DNA of 64,000 nucleotides from CAYRKQ01 sp964424985. Lineage in GTDB: Bacteria > Patescibacteriota > Saccharimonadia > Saccharimonadales > UBA7683. Location of the stretch: assembly GCA_964424985.1 (NCBI GenBank), contig CAYRKQ010000002.1, positions 14,940-78,939 on the forward strand, in the 5' to 3' direction. The notes below the pieces were generated by a model. It had not been told where the DNA came from and did no database searches. It saw only the letters and a list, made by a program, of their open reading frames with translations. Within the stretch, counting starts at the first letter, position 1, and the number at the start of each line of letters is the position of its first letter. The translations under genes and the position numbers were made by a program. Positions 49,461-58,317 of the stretch are shown here, in pieces.

Positions 49461-49469
49461 ACGAGATTA

Positions 49470-49994
49470 TTATTTAGCTTCGACTTCTTTGTGGGCTTCT
49501 TCAACCGCTTTGGCTTTGGCCTCAAGCTTTGCTTCTTCTTCGGCCTTCTTGGCAGCTTCAACTTCATGTTGTTTTTCAGCCTCTTCATGAAGTTTGGCTT
49601 CTTCAGCCTCAGCTTTGGCGTCGTGGACGTCATTGATAGATTTGTCGAATTCAACACCGGCCAGACGAGCGCTTTTACCGCTACGGGCTCGCATGTATGA
49701 AAGATAGTTGCGGCGTACCTTGCTTCGTTTGACCACTTCTACTTTGGTGACCGTTGGGCTATGGAGCAGGAAACTTTTTTCAACGCCCACGCCACTGGCA
49801 ATTCTACGAACGGTGATGGTGCTGGTGAGGCTATCTTTTCTATCGGTGCGAATAACAAGGCCTTCAAAGATCTGAATACGTTCTTTGTTGCCTTCTTTAA
49901 TCTTCTGGTGAACTTTCACAGTGTCGCCACTACGAACGTCTACCACTTGAGATTTGCGGAATTTGTTTTCAATTTCTCTAATGACTGCATGCAT
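49470..49994 (-). CDS. rplS: 50S ribosomal protein L19 (bL19) with long helical tail
   Basis: The first 110 residues are bL19: RKSQVVDVRSGDTVKVHQKI, RIQIFEGLVIRTDRKD, RVRRNYLSYMRARSGKSARL-like. The remaining 60 or so residues are almost only Ala, Glu, Lys and a few His (EEAEKQHEVEAAKKAEEEAK), a charged helix not found in the standard 115-aa protein. bL19 lies at the subunit interface. AAGGT lies upstream at a long distance. Confidence 0.95.
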   Translation of the reverse strand: MHAVIREIENKFRKSQVVDVRSGDTVKVHQKIKEGNKERIQIFEGLVIRTDRKDSLTSTITVRRIASGVGVEKSFLLHSPTVTKVEVVKRSKVRRNYLSYMRARSGKSARLAGVEFDKSINDVHDAKAEAEEAKLHEEAEKQHEVEAAKKAEEEAKLEAKAKAVEEAHKEVEAK

Positions 49995-50074
49995 AACTGA
50001 ACCACTCTACCTTATTTTCACTAATTTTGCAATTACTAAATAGTCTATCACATCTGTTCGGTGCTGCCAAGTGT

Positions 50075-50320
50075 CTAGTTTCGTATTCTACCGGTTGCAA
50101 GGTCGATAACCGCGCCAGCTGGAAGCGCCGTACGTGGAACACCTTCAGATGGAGTGTGACTTGGAGTGGTGTCAGGGTTATTAGCTTGGTCAATTCCTGG
50201 ATAAGGATGGTCTATGTATCTTAATGGGATGCTGCTCAGATCAGGTTCAGTCTCGGCTTGTTGACCTGACCCCGCCGCAAAGGCTGCTTCAGCTCCTGGA
50301 GAGAATTCTATAAATGACAT
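50075..50320 (-). CDS. Unknown 81-aa protein
   Basis: The protein starts MSFIEFSPGAEAAFAAGSGQ, is Pro/Ala/Thr-rich and likely disordered, and has no known domain. AAAGGA lies some 14 bases before the ATG. It is divergent from the malic enzyme gene. Confidence 0.45.
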   Translation of the reverse strand: MSFIEFSPGAEAAFAAGSGQQAETEPDLSSIPLRYIDHPYPGIDQANNPDTTPSHTPSEGVPRTALPAGAVIDLATGRIRN

Positions 50321-50360
50321 ATTATTTACGTGATCCTTTACCTTGTTAATGCTCGTGAGT

Positions 50361-50366
50361 TAGTAT
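50361..50366 (+). promoter_or_regulatory. -10 box of the malic enzyme gene (leaderless)
   Basis: TAGTAT ends six bases before the ATG at 50373. An overlapping TATAAT is three bases further on, and the opposite strand has a TATACT for the 50075 gene. Confidence 0.5.
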
Positions 50367-50372
50367 AATTGG

Positions 50373-51503
50373 ATGGATATAAAACAGCAAGCATTAGACA
50401 AACACAAAGAACTCCGCGGGAAAATTGAGATTACGCTCAAAGACCATTTAGATCAGCCTGACAAACTGGCTATGTACTACACACCTGGCGTGGGAGCTGT
50501 CAGTTCTTACGTAGCCGAACATCCAAAACAAGCCCGAGAATACACCTGGCTCAACAACACTGTAGCCGTTATTTCAGACGGCTCTGCCGTTTTGGGTCTT
50601 GGCAACATTGGGCCACTTGGAGCATTGCCTGTCATGGAAGGCAAGGCCATGTTGTTTAAGCAGTTTGCGGGGATAGACTCTATTCCCATTGTGCTTGACG
50701 TTCATAGTGCAGACGAAATCGTGGCGGCCGTAAAGGCAATTGCACCGAGTTTTGGCGCCATTAACCTCGAGGATATTGCCGCGCCAATTTGCTTTGAGGT
50801 GGAAGAACGCTTGAAGAAGGAGCTTTCCATTCCGGTGATGCACGACGACCAGCATGGCACAGCAGTAGTGGTGCTTGCAGGACTAATCAATGCCATGAAG
50901 GTAGTTGGCAAAGATTTATCTGATTGCCGAATTGTTTTAGTCGGTGCCGGAGCAGCTGGCGTGGCCATTGCCAAGCTTCTGTACAAATATGCTAAGCCAC
51001 AGATTGTTGTTGTCGATAGCAAGGGTATTATTGAACCCTCTCGTGATAATTTGAATACCGAAAAGAAAATGTTACTAGAGTTTTCTGACAATACCCAGCC
51101 CGGGAGCCTGGCTGATGCTGTGAAAGATGCCGACATCTTCATTGGCGTCTCGCAACCTGGTCTGTTAACCGCCGAAATGGTAAAAACTATGGCCAAAGAC
51201 CCGGTGGTATTCGCCCTTTCTAACCCAACGCCAGAAATTATGCCTGATGAGGCTAAAAAAGCTGGGGTAGCCGTGATGGCTACAGGCCGAAGTGACTTCC
51301 CCAACCAAGTAAACAACGCTCTCGCCTTCCCCGGTATTTTCCGCGGCGCCCTCGACAATCAAGTCAAAGAAATTACCGACGAGCATAAAATCAAAGCCGC
51401 CGAAACAATCGCCGCATTTGTCGAAAACCCCACGCCAGAAGAAATCATCCCTTCAATATTTACCGATAAACTTTCTAATGAAATTGCAAGAACTATTGTT
51501 TAA
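50373..51503 (+). CDS. Malic enzyme (malate dehydrogenase, decarboxylating)
   Basis: The 376-aa product has YTPGVGAVSSYVAEHP, SDGSAVLGLGNIGPLGALPV, the metal-binding NLEDIAAP and the nucleotide-binding LVGAGAAGVAIAKLL. It converts malate to pyruvate with CO2 and reduced cofactor; NAD versus NADP cannot be told. In fermentative reduced genomes it is a source of pyruvate. It lies alone on the plus strand, its end overlapping the 51493 gene by 11 bases. Confidence 0.95.
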   Translation: MDIKQQALDKHKELRGKIEITLKDHLDQPDKLAMYYTPGVGAVSSYVAEHPKQAREYTWLNNTVAVISDGSAVLGLGNIGPLGALPVMEGKAMLFKQFAGIDSIPIVLDVHSADEIVAAVKAIAPSFGAINLEDIAAPICFEVEERLKKELSIPVMHDDQHGTAVVVLAGLINAMKVVGKDLSDCRIVLVGAGAAGVAIAKLLYKYAKPQIVVVDSKGIIEPSRDNLNTEKKMLLEFSDNTQPGSLADAVKDADIFIGVSQPGLLTAEMVKTMAKDPVVFALSNPTPEIMPDEAKKAGVAVMATGRSDFPNQVNNALAFPGIFRGALDNQVKEITDEHKIKAAETIAAFVENPTPEEIIPSIFTDKLSNEIARTIV

Positions 51504-52155
51504 CAACTGCGTGATCTAAAGACATAAGATCACGAGTATCACCCAGATCAGTAATATCTTGTTTTGAAGCTGCCGAATGGACCTTAGCTTTCTTGTTTAG
51601 ACGAGGTATGTCCTGTCTTAAAAGCAAGATGTCACCCCTACCATATGTTGAGCGTGCCTCTGTAAAAAAGCCATCTGCACCGGTTGTACTCAAGGTCTTT
51701 CGACTAACTTTCCCATTTGTATATTCGTATGGGGTAACATCAAAGTATGAATCACCATGAAGACTGACATCACCCAGATGATTTTTTGGAATAAGTGCCG
51801 TGACACCTTCGCTTACAAAAGTATTATCAACGTGGGGCGGAAGTGTAAGCCCAAATTCGAACTGCAAAATAGATAGTAGATTGAACCTTGGCAAGCCAAA
51901 CTCGTCCATTGCTTCGTCAAGCTCCGCAAGTATATCTATTTCAGCCGCTGCTCTCTTTATTTTCGCTGTATTTTCGGGGCATACAACAGTGAGATCACTT
52001 CCGTAGATATCGACATCATGCTTTCTAACGGATGTGGCAAATTCTCGCGGGTCTATGCAACTACGAAGCAAAACACCCCCACGTTCAAGTGTCATTTCTA
52101 TAGCCTCGCTTGCGGTTTGGGCATCACAGATTTCAGGAACATCAACAAGTATCAT
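51493..52155 (-). CDS. Unknown 220-aa protein, possible 2-oxoglutarate/iron oxygenase fold
   Basis: The protein starts MILVDVPEICDAQTASEAIE. In its second half it has LTLPPHVDNTFVSEGVTALI, a HxD motif, LHGDSYFDVTPYEY and GRGDILLLRQDIPRL before KVHSAASK, which gives a distal His. This order fits the double-stranded beta-helix of iron/2-oxoglutarate oxygenases, but the match is by eye. Monocistronic with a leaderless promoter. Confidence 0.5.
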   Translation of the reverse strand: MILVDVPEICDAQTASEAIEMTLERGGVLLRSCIDPREFATSVRKHDVDIYGSDLTVVCPENTAKIKRAAAEIDILAELDEAMDEFGLPRFNLLSILQFEFGLTLPPHVDNTFVSEGVTALIPKNHLGDVSLHGDSYFDVTPYEYTNGKVSRKTLSTTGADGFFTEARSTYGRGDILLLRQDIPRLNKKAKVHSAASKQDITDLGDTRDLMSLDHAVVKQ

Positions 52156-52161
52156 TATCCT

Positions 52162-52190
52162 ATTATAACACTATGAGTTATTATTGTCCA
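52162..52190 (-). promoter_or_regulatory. Promoter of the 51493 gene (leaderless)
   Basis: TGGACA (52190-52185) and TATAAT (52167-52162), spacer 17, with GTGT before the -10. The -10 ends six bases before the ATG at 52155 and the -35 abuts the pilB-like stop. Confidence 0.65.
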
Positions 52191-53807
52191 CTAGATAACA
52201 CGGGTGACTTCTTCAATTGTCGTGATGCCTTGTAGGCATTTGAGGAGGCCGTCTTGGTACATGGTGAGCATGCCTTGCTGCCTGGCCTGCAACTCAATTT
52301 CGGGAGCTGAGGGGATTTTGAAAGGGTCTTTTAAGAGGGCTTGGACTTCTGGCGTGAGAACAAGTTGTTCAAGAACAGTCACACGGCCTTTATAGCCGAA
52401 GGGATTTTCTTCTGATTTTCCTGGTTTGTAGAGCGTTATTTTTGAAAGATCTGGCTTTTGAATGGTTGGCGGTAGATCTCGGAGGGCATCTTCAATATGC
52501 TTTTTAACCGCTTCATCCGGCTCATAAGGCTGCTTGGTTGCATCATCTAGCCGGCGAACAAGACGCTGGCTTATGATGAGCTTAATGGCGGAAATGAGAA
52601 TTGGGTTTTGGCCAATCATGTCTATCATGCGCGTAAAGGCCTCAGCTGCCGAACCGGCGTGAAAGGTGGAAAGCACCAAGTGGCCGGTAATCGAGGCCTG
52701 CAGGGCGGTTCGAGCGGTGTCAACGTCTCTAATTTCACCTACCATCACTACATCAGGGTCTAAACGGAGCACGGCGCGGAGCTTGTTGGCGAAACTATCG
52801 CCTTCGCGGGTGTAGACTGGAATTTGGCTCATGCCGTCCAGCGCGTATTCAACCGGATCTTCCAGAGTAATAATTTTGCGGCTGGCAGTGTTGAGCTTTT
52901 GCAAAATTGAATAGAGAGTGGTGGTTTTACCCGAACCAGTTGGGCCAACCATCAACACCATGCCGTGCGGATGAGAAATAACTTCATCAATCGGTCTTCG
53001 CTCCCGCTCGCTTAACCCAAGGTTGTCGAGGTTCAGTAGCTCGGTATCCATATTAAAGAGCCGCACCACCGCATCTTGCCCATACATAGCGGGCACGGTT
53101 TCAATACGCATGTTAAGGGTGAGCGGCGAGCCGTCAGCTCTGACGACTTCTTGGGTCAAGTGACCTGTCTGCGCATCGCCCGAGGAGGTAGAAATATTAG
53201 CTTTTACGGCAATGGATTGCTGCAACTGCCGATATTTTTGATGGGTCACCACGGCAATTAAGTGCAGTGCCCCGTCAATACGAAAACGAATGCGTACGCC
53301 CCGCTTGGCAGATTCAAAGTGAATATCGGAAGCACCCAGCTTTTCAGCCTGCGTAATAACGTATTCTAAAATGTCATCTGAGCGAACCTCTTCCAAAGTT
53401 TGCGAAACCTGGGCTACGTTATCACTCGCCCCTTCTGACCGTACGCTGATGTCATCATAATGAACTTCTTTTGGCGGATCAAAGCGATGCATAAAATCTT
53501 TGAAGCCGCTGTTGCTAATCATGAGAAAGTCTATGTTTTTGTCCTCAAATCTCTCGCGCAATTCGCGCAGGGTTTGTTGCGGCGTACCAATGGTAATGCC
53601 GAACGTGTAGGCTGAGCCCTTGTCGTACAGCGGCACCAGCTTCTTTTCATACATTTCTGGCACGCCCAAGAGGTTTTGAGCTAATGGGATGTCAAGAATG
53701 GTTCGGCTATCAACGTAGTCAATTTTAAGAAGTCCCGCCCGTTGCTGGGTACTTTCTTCTTCACTCTGGCGAAACTTTTCTTGATCTTGCGGGTTATTAA
53801 AAGCCAT
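52191..53807 (-). CDS. Type II/IV secretion or pilus ATPase (GspE/PilB-like)
   Basis: The 538-aa product has an N-terminal MshEN-like domain, Walker A GPTGSGKTTTLYSILQKL near residue 285, the Asp box LRLDPDVVMVGEIRD, the His box and a C-terminal domain ending TIEEVTRVI. It powers assembly of type IV pili, which many CPR bacteria use for contact and uptake of DNA. The rest of a pilus operon is not in view. Confidence 0.93.
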   Translation of the reverse strand: MAFNNPQDQEKFRQSEEESTQQRAGLLKIDYVDSRTILDIPLAQNLLGVPEMYEKKLVPLYDKGSAYTFGITIGTPQQTLRELRERFEDKNIDFLMISNSGFKDFMHRFDPPKEVHYDDISVRSEGASDNVAQVSQTLEEVRSDDILEYVITQAEKLGASDIHFESAKRGVRIRFRIDGALHLIAVVTHQKYRQLQQSIAVKANISTSSGDAQTGHLTQEVVRADGSPLTLNMRIETVPAMYGQDAVVRLFNMDTELLNLDNLGLSERERRPIDEVISHPHGMVLMVGPTGSGKTTTLYSILQKLNTASRKIITLEDPVEYALDGMSQIPVYTREGDSFANKLRAVLRLDPDVVMVGEIRDVDTARTALQASITGHLVLSTFHAGSAAEAFTRMIDMIGQNPILISAIKLIISQRLVRRLDDATKQPYEPDEAVKKHIEDALRDLPPTIQKPDLSKITLYKPGKSEENPFGYKGRVTVLEQLVLTPEVQALLKDPFKIPSAPEIELQARQQGMLTMYQDGLLKCLQGITTIEEVTRVI

Positions 53808-53813
53808 ATAGAC

Positions 53814-53819
53814 ATTTTA
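53814..53819 (-). promoter_or_regulatory. -10 box of the pilB-like gene (leaderless)
   Basis: TAAAAT ends six bases before the ATG at 53807. Confidence 0.5.
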
Positions 53820-53835
53820 CTTTAAAAACCTTATG

Positions 53836-53965
53836 TTTAACAGTAAAATGCAAATCCCAAAAAACAAACAACAAGCGCCAAACGATTAAACCGCTTTATG
53901 GTTTGTTGATTTGAATTTTGATAATTATTTGTTATTTGATGCTTGAGATTTGTTATTTGCACCCA
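53836..53965. repeat. CPR-type intergenic repeats between pilB-like gene and trmH
   Basis: The forward strand holds aaatgcaaatcccaaaaaac and aaacaacaagcgccaaacg, then an opposite-strand set (gatttgaattttgataatta, ttgttatttgatgcttgag). The second half, read on the minus strand, gives CAAATAACAAATCTCAAG, which is the vocabulary of the dnaE insertion at 54705-54815. Confidence 0.7.
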
Positions 53966-53986
53966 CCCTATTGCATTATAGATACC

Positions 53987-54499
53987 ATGCATATAACTTT
54001 AGTGGCTCATGATATTCGTAGTACGCATAATGTCGGTGCGTTTTTTCGCACCTGTGATGGCCTCGGCGTTGAAAAGATTATTTTTAGTGGTTACACACCT
54101 TACCCAACATTTGAAGGCGATAGTCGGCTTCCGCACTTTGCTGATAAAATCACCCGTCAGATTCATAAAACCGCCCTGGGAGCTGAATCAACTGTTGAGT
54201 TTGAAAGACTTGAAACACTGGAAGAGGTTATTAAAAAACTACGCAGTGAAAAGGTTGTTTTGGTTGCACTGGAACAATCAAAAGATAGTGTGACGCCAGA
54301 AAAGTGTGTTAAAAAAATACAAAAAAATCACCCCGAGCAACCCGTAGCGTTGATTCTCGGCAATGAAATTCACGGCGTTAAGCCGGAAATTCTGAAACAA
54401 ATGGATCTTATTATGGAAATTCCCATGCACGGACAAAAAGAATCTTTCAACGTCTCCGTGGCTACCGGCATCGCCCTTTTTGCACTTACGAACTTTTAA
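53987..54499 (+). CDS. SpoU/TrmH-family RNA methyltransferase
   Basis: The 170-aa product starts MHITLVAHDIRSTHNVGAFF and has the three knot motifs NVGAFFRTCDGLG, ALILGNEIHGV and IPMHGQKESFNVSVATGIAL. The likely start is at 53987; a frame from 53918 adds 23 hydrophobic residues from a repeat and is rejected. The exact RNA target is unknown. Its end overlaps dnaE by 14 bases, tail to tail. Confidence 0.88.
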   Translation: MHITLVAHDIRSTHNVGAFFRTCDGLGVEKIIFSGYTPYPTFEGDSRLPHFADKITRQIHKTALGAESTVEFERLETLEEVIKKLRSEKVVLVALEQSKDSVTPEKCVKKIQKNHPEQPVALILGNEIHGVKPEILKQMDLIMEIPMHGQKESFNVSVATGIALFALTNF

Positions 54500-57400
54500 C
54501 GGCCACGCACTCAGGGTCAAAAAACTCACCAAGTTTCTTCGTGAAGTCGTCTTTTATTTCTACGCCAAACGGCATTCTGAGCGCTGTTTTACTGGTATTT
54601 TCGCCTAATACCAAGATGAGCTCATCGCTGCCTGGAAACTCACTGGCTACTTTCTTGAGCGTCAGGAGCTTTTCGCTATCATTTGGGTCTTTCAGATGAA
54701 CATAGAGTTTGGTGGTTGGTGGTTGGTGGTTGGTGGTTAGTTTTGGTGATTGATCATTTAGTACTTTGGGGGTTATTTGTAATTTGTTATTTGGATTTTG
54801 AGATTTACTGAGCTTGCTTCCTTTTGGCGGCTTTGGCTTTCTACCCTTGGCCTGATACGCTTTGGCATCTTCTTCAGTTACCAGATTGGCTTGGTCGGCC
54901 AAGATCTTCAGCTCCTGCCCCATGTTGCCATCGCGATCTTTGTAATTCACCTTACCCTTCACAATCACCACATGGTCTTGCTGCCAAACGGAATTAAGTT
55001 TTTCATACACTCCCGGGAACACAATCAGCTCGCATTCTGATGTCTTGTCTTCAATCTTTACAAACGCCATATGAGCACCATTTTTGGTGGTGATAGAACG
55101 CACTACTGAAACTACGCCGCCGACAGTGATAGTTTTACCCTCCATGCTGTCATTAATTTCTTCAAGCGCCAGTGCATTTTCTCGCAGGTAGATGTCGTAA
55201 CCGTCGAGCGGGTGACTACTCAGGTACAGCCCGAGCAGTTCACGTTCGTGCAGCAACATGTCACGCTCGCTGAGCTGATCGGGCGATTTTTGAAAACTAT
55301 ATTGCGGCACCACACTCGGCGCTACACCATCAAGACCGCCAAAAATATCAGCTTGATTTGTTTCTTTTTCTCTATGAATTTTTGAACCAAGACCGAGTAG
55401 GCCGTCCAAATTAAACAACAGATCTCCTCGGCTTTCACCAAGTGAATCGAAACCACCAGATTTTATCAGACTTTCCCACGCCTTGCGATTTACTTTACGT
55501 GTGTCGACACGAGTTAAAAAGTCGTTGATGTCTTTAAATAAACCGTCTTCCTCACGAACCCTTATAATTTCTTCAACCGCGCCGACACCAACATTTTTTA
55601 CGGCACTCATACCAAAACGAATCTGATTTTTGTCTTTGACCACGCCAAATTCGACAAATGACTCGTTGACATCCGGTGGGAGCACCTCAATGCCCATGTG
55701 GCGGCACTCGTTAATTTCAATTGCCAAGCGATCAATATCGTCTGCATCACTGGTCATCAGTGCCGCCATAAAAGCGTCAGGATAATGCGCTTTTAAGTAC
55801 GCTGTCCAAAAAGAGATGAGCCCGTAGCAGGCGGAGTGAGATTTGTTGAATGAATAGTCCGCAAACCCCATCAGATCTTTCCAGAACTTTTCCATGACTG
55901 GTCGTGGCACACCGCTGACATTAACGCCGCCTTCGATAAAGTCTTTCTCCATTTTTTCCATGATGTCGCGCTTCTTTTTACCAATTGCTTTACGGAGCGT
56001 ATCTGCCTGACCACCGGTAAAACCGCAGACTTCTTTAGAAATCTGCATAACCTGCTCTTGATACACCAACACACCAAAGGTAGATTCCAAGGCTGGTTTC
56101 ATTTTTTCGTGTGGATATTCGGTCTTTTTCAAGCCATTTTTACGCTCCACATACAGTTGCGTCAGCCCGGCGGTCAACGGACCCGGGCGGTACAATGCGC
56201 CCATAGCCACAATATCTTCAAAAACGGTCGGTTTGAGCTGTTTAAGATAGCGCTTCATACCGGCAGACTCTAGCTGGAAAACGCCGGTGGTATCGCCACG
56301 CTTGAAGAGCTCGAACGTTTTTGGATCATCGAGCGGGATCTCATCTAGTTCAATTGCGGCGCCGTACACACGTTTGATAATTCTCAGAGCGTTGCGAATA
56401 ATGGTCAAGTTGGAAAGACCCAGAAAATCCATCTTAAGCAGACCTAGATCTTCTACCGGGCCCATGGCATACTGCGTTGAAACTACCCCTTTTTGTGCCA
56501 TTTCCAGCGGTACAAACTTGACAATATCGTCTGGCGCAATCACCACACCCGCGGCGTGAACACCATGAGAGCGCACGGTGCCTTCCAGACGAACGGCCAG
56601 ATCAATCACTTGCTTTGATGTGGGGTTATTTTCATATTCGGCCTTCAAATCTCTATCATTTTTAATGCTTTCGGCCAGAGGAATGTGACGACCCTGAATG
56701 GGTGGCGGAATAAGCTTGGCTAAACGATCAGCGTCAGCATACGGAACCTGCATAACACGGGCAACATCGCGCACCGCCGCCCGAGCAGCCATGGTGCCGA
56801 ACGTCACAATATTGGCTACGCGGTCACCACCGTATTTCTGCGAACAGTACTCAATGACCTCGTTGCGACGGGTGTCTTGAATATCAATATCAATATCAGG
56901 CATGCTGATACGATCGGGGTTTAAGAAACGTTCAAATAGCAGATCGTACTTAAGCGGATCAAGCTCGGTAATACGGGTAGCGTAGGCGACAATTGAGCCA
57001 GCGGCCGAACCGCGACCGGGTCCAAAAACAATTCCTTGGTCTTTTCCCCAATTTATGAAATCCTGGACAATCAAGAAGTAGCCGTTGAAGCCCATTTTAT
57101 CAATCACGCCAAGCTCAAACTCGGTACGTTCGAGAATGTCTTTGGGCAGAGTTTGCATGGCCTCTTCTTGCGTCACCCGCTTTGCCCGAGCCTCTTCTAT
57201 ACCGCCGTAACGCCAGGCCAGGCCGCGGTACACTAGTTTATGAAGATACGATTTCTCATCTTCACCTTTTGGTACCGGAAACTTTGGAATTAATATTTTG
57301 CCAAGTTCTAAGCTTACCTCACAACGATCAGCAACTGCCTTGGTATTAAGAATTACTTCCGGATGCTCTTTGCCCCATCGTTTAATAATCTCCTGAGCTG

Positions 57401-58202
57401 GCTCCACATGCAGCGGGAAATCTTTCAAACTCATTCTGTTTTCATCCGCCAGGTATGAACCAGTTCCCACACACAGCAGCGCTTCGTGAGCATCTTGGTC
57501 TTCGTGCTTAATGTAGTGGGCATCGCACGTCACCACTACAGGAATGTCCAGCTTCTTGCCTAGTTTCAGCACGGCTTCGTTAATCTCTCGCTGTTCGCTG
57601 CTATGCAGCGGGTTTTCAGGATGGCCGTGATCTTGAATTTCAAGGTAATACCGATCGCCAAACACTGATTTATACCACTTGGCAATGTTTTCAGCCTTGT
57701 CAGTATTACCGTCTTCCAATGCTTGGCCGACTTCGCCACCCATACAGGCGCTGGTGACAATTAGGCCTTCATTATACTTTTCCAAAATTTCATGATCGAT
57801 ACGTGGGTAATAGTAGTACCCTTCCAGGTTGGCGATGGTTGAAAGCCGCATCAGGTTTTGGTAGCCGGCATTGTTCATGGCAATAATAATCAGGTGATAG
57901 CGAGCCTTGTCTTTTTGGGGGTCTTTATCGGTGTGCCCTCGCGACGCTACGTAGGTTTCAATGCCAATAAGTGGTTTAATGTCCTGTGCTTTGGCAGTTT
58001 TATAAAATTCCACCGTACCAGAAAGCGTACCATGATCTGTCATGGCTACGGCCTGCATGCCATCTTCTTTTACAAAATCAATCAGTTTCGGAATTTTTGT
58101 CAGGCCATCAAGCAGACTGTACTGCGTGTGGTTGTGCAGGTGCACAAAGTCGCTCGCTTGCAACGTTGCATGTTTAACCGCCTTCGTTTTTGTCTCTCCC
58201 AT
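54486..58202 (-). CDS. dnaE: DNA polymerase III alpha subunit
   Basis: The product is 1238 aa from 58202 (MGETKTKAVKHATLQASDFV). It has the PHP domain (FVHLHNHTQYSLLDGLTKIP), the catalytic PDIDIDIQDTRRNEV, a helix-hairpin-helix region and a C-terminal OB fold (ITVGGVVSVVRSITTKNG). Between the OB fold and the tail (about residues 1129-1166) is an unusual stretch rich in Asn, Gln, Pro and Thr that is encoded by an intergenic-type repeat. The start lies seven bases after TATACT. Confidence 0.96.
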   Translation of the reverse strand: MGETKTKAVKHATLQASDFVHLHNHTQYSLLDGLTKIPKLIDFVKEDGMQAVAMTDHGTLSGTVEFYKTAKAQDIKPLIGIETYVASRGHTDKDPQKDKARYHLIIIAMNNAGYQNLMRLSTIANLEGYYYYPRIDHEILEKYNEGLIVTSACMGGEVGQALEDGNTDKAENIAKWYKSVFGDRYYLEIQDHGHPENPLHSSEQREINEAVLKLGKKLDIPVVVTCDAHYIKHEDQDAHEALLCVGTGSYLADENRMSLKDFPLHVEPAQEIIKRWGKEHPEVILNTKAVADRCEVSLELGKILIPKFPVPKGEDEKSYLHKLVYRGLAWRYGGIEEARAKRVTQEEAMQTLPKDILERTEFELGVIDKMGFNGYFLIVQDFINWGKDQGIVFGPGRGSAAGSIVAYATRITELDPLKYDLLFERFLNPDRISMPDIDIDIQDTRRNEVIEYCSQKYGGDRVANIVTFGTMAARAAVRDVARVMQVPYADADRLAKLIPPPIQGRHIPLAESIKNDRDLKAEYENNPTSKQVIDLAVRLEGTVRSHGVHAAGVVIAPDDIVKFVPLEMAQKGVVSTQYAMGPVEDLGLLKMDFLGLSNLTIIRNALRIIKRVYGAAIELDEIPLDDPKTFELFKRGDTTGVFQLESAGMKRYLKQLKPTVFEDIVAMGALYRPGPLTAGLTQLYVERKNGLKKTEYPHEKMKPALESTFGVLVYQEQVMQISKEVCGFTGGQADTLRKAIGKKKRDIMEKMEKDFIEGGVNVSGVPRPVMEKFWKDLMGFADYSFNKSHSACYGLISFWTAYLKAHYPDAFMAALMTSDADDIDRLAIEINECRHMGIEVLPPDVNESFVEFGVVKDKNQIRFGMSAVKNVGVGAVEEIIRVREEDGLFKDINDFLTRVDTRKVNRKAWESLIKSGGFDSLGESRGDLLFNLDGLLGLGSKIHREKETNQADIFGGLDGVAPSVVPQYSFQKSPDQLSERDMLLHERELLGLYLSSHPLDGYDIYLRENALALEEINDSMEGKTITVGGVVSVVRSITTKNGAHMAFVKIEDKTSECELIVFPGVYEKLNSVWQQDHVVIVKGKVNYKDRDGNMGQELKILADQANLVTEEDAKAYQAKGRKPKPPKGSKLSKSQNPNNKLQITPKVLNDQSPKLTTNHQPPTTKLYVHLKDPNDSEKLLTLKKVASEFPGSDELILVLGENTSKTALRMPFGVEIKDDFTKKLGEFFDPECVAVKSS
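54705..54815 (-). repeat. CPR-type intergenic repeat inside dnaE
   Basis: On the coding strand the sequence runs AAATCCAAATAACAAATTAC, then ACCACCAACC in a row. The same words occur in the 53836-53965 spacer and the rpsN-rpsH gap. The reading frame stays open and gives NPNNKLQITPKV and TTNHQPPTTK. It sits in a linker between folded domains. Confidence 0.75.
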
Positions 58203-58209
58203 AGTGTCT

Positions 58210-58215
58210 AGTATA
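58210..58215 (-). promoter_or_regulatory. -10 box of dnaE (leaderless)
   Basis: TATACT ends seven bases before the ATG at 58202. The 115-base divergent gap also holds several TATGCAG/CTGCATA words. Confidence 0.5.
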
Positions 58216-58304
58216 TAGTATGCAGCGGTTCGTATGCAGGAATTTATACATCCGAGCCACTCCGCCACAAAACATGCCCCCTGCATACTACCCCCCATTC
58301 CCTG

Positions 58305-58310
58305 TATACT
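58305..58310 (+). promoter_or_regulatory. -10 box of recF (leaderless)
   Basis: TG-TATACT ends seven bases before the ATG at 58318. Confidence 0.5.
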
Positions 58311-58317
58311 ACTCATA

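Noticed and set aside
53918..53986. Longer start for the SpoU methyltransferase
   Set aside because: The extra 23 residues come from an intergenic repeat; the family start MHITLVAHDIR matches the ATG at 53987.
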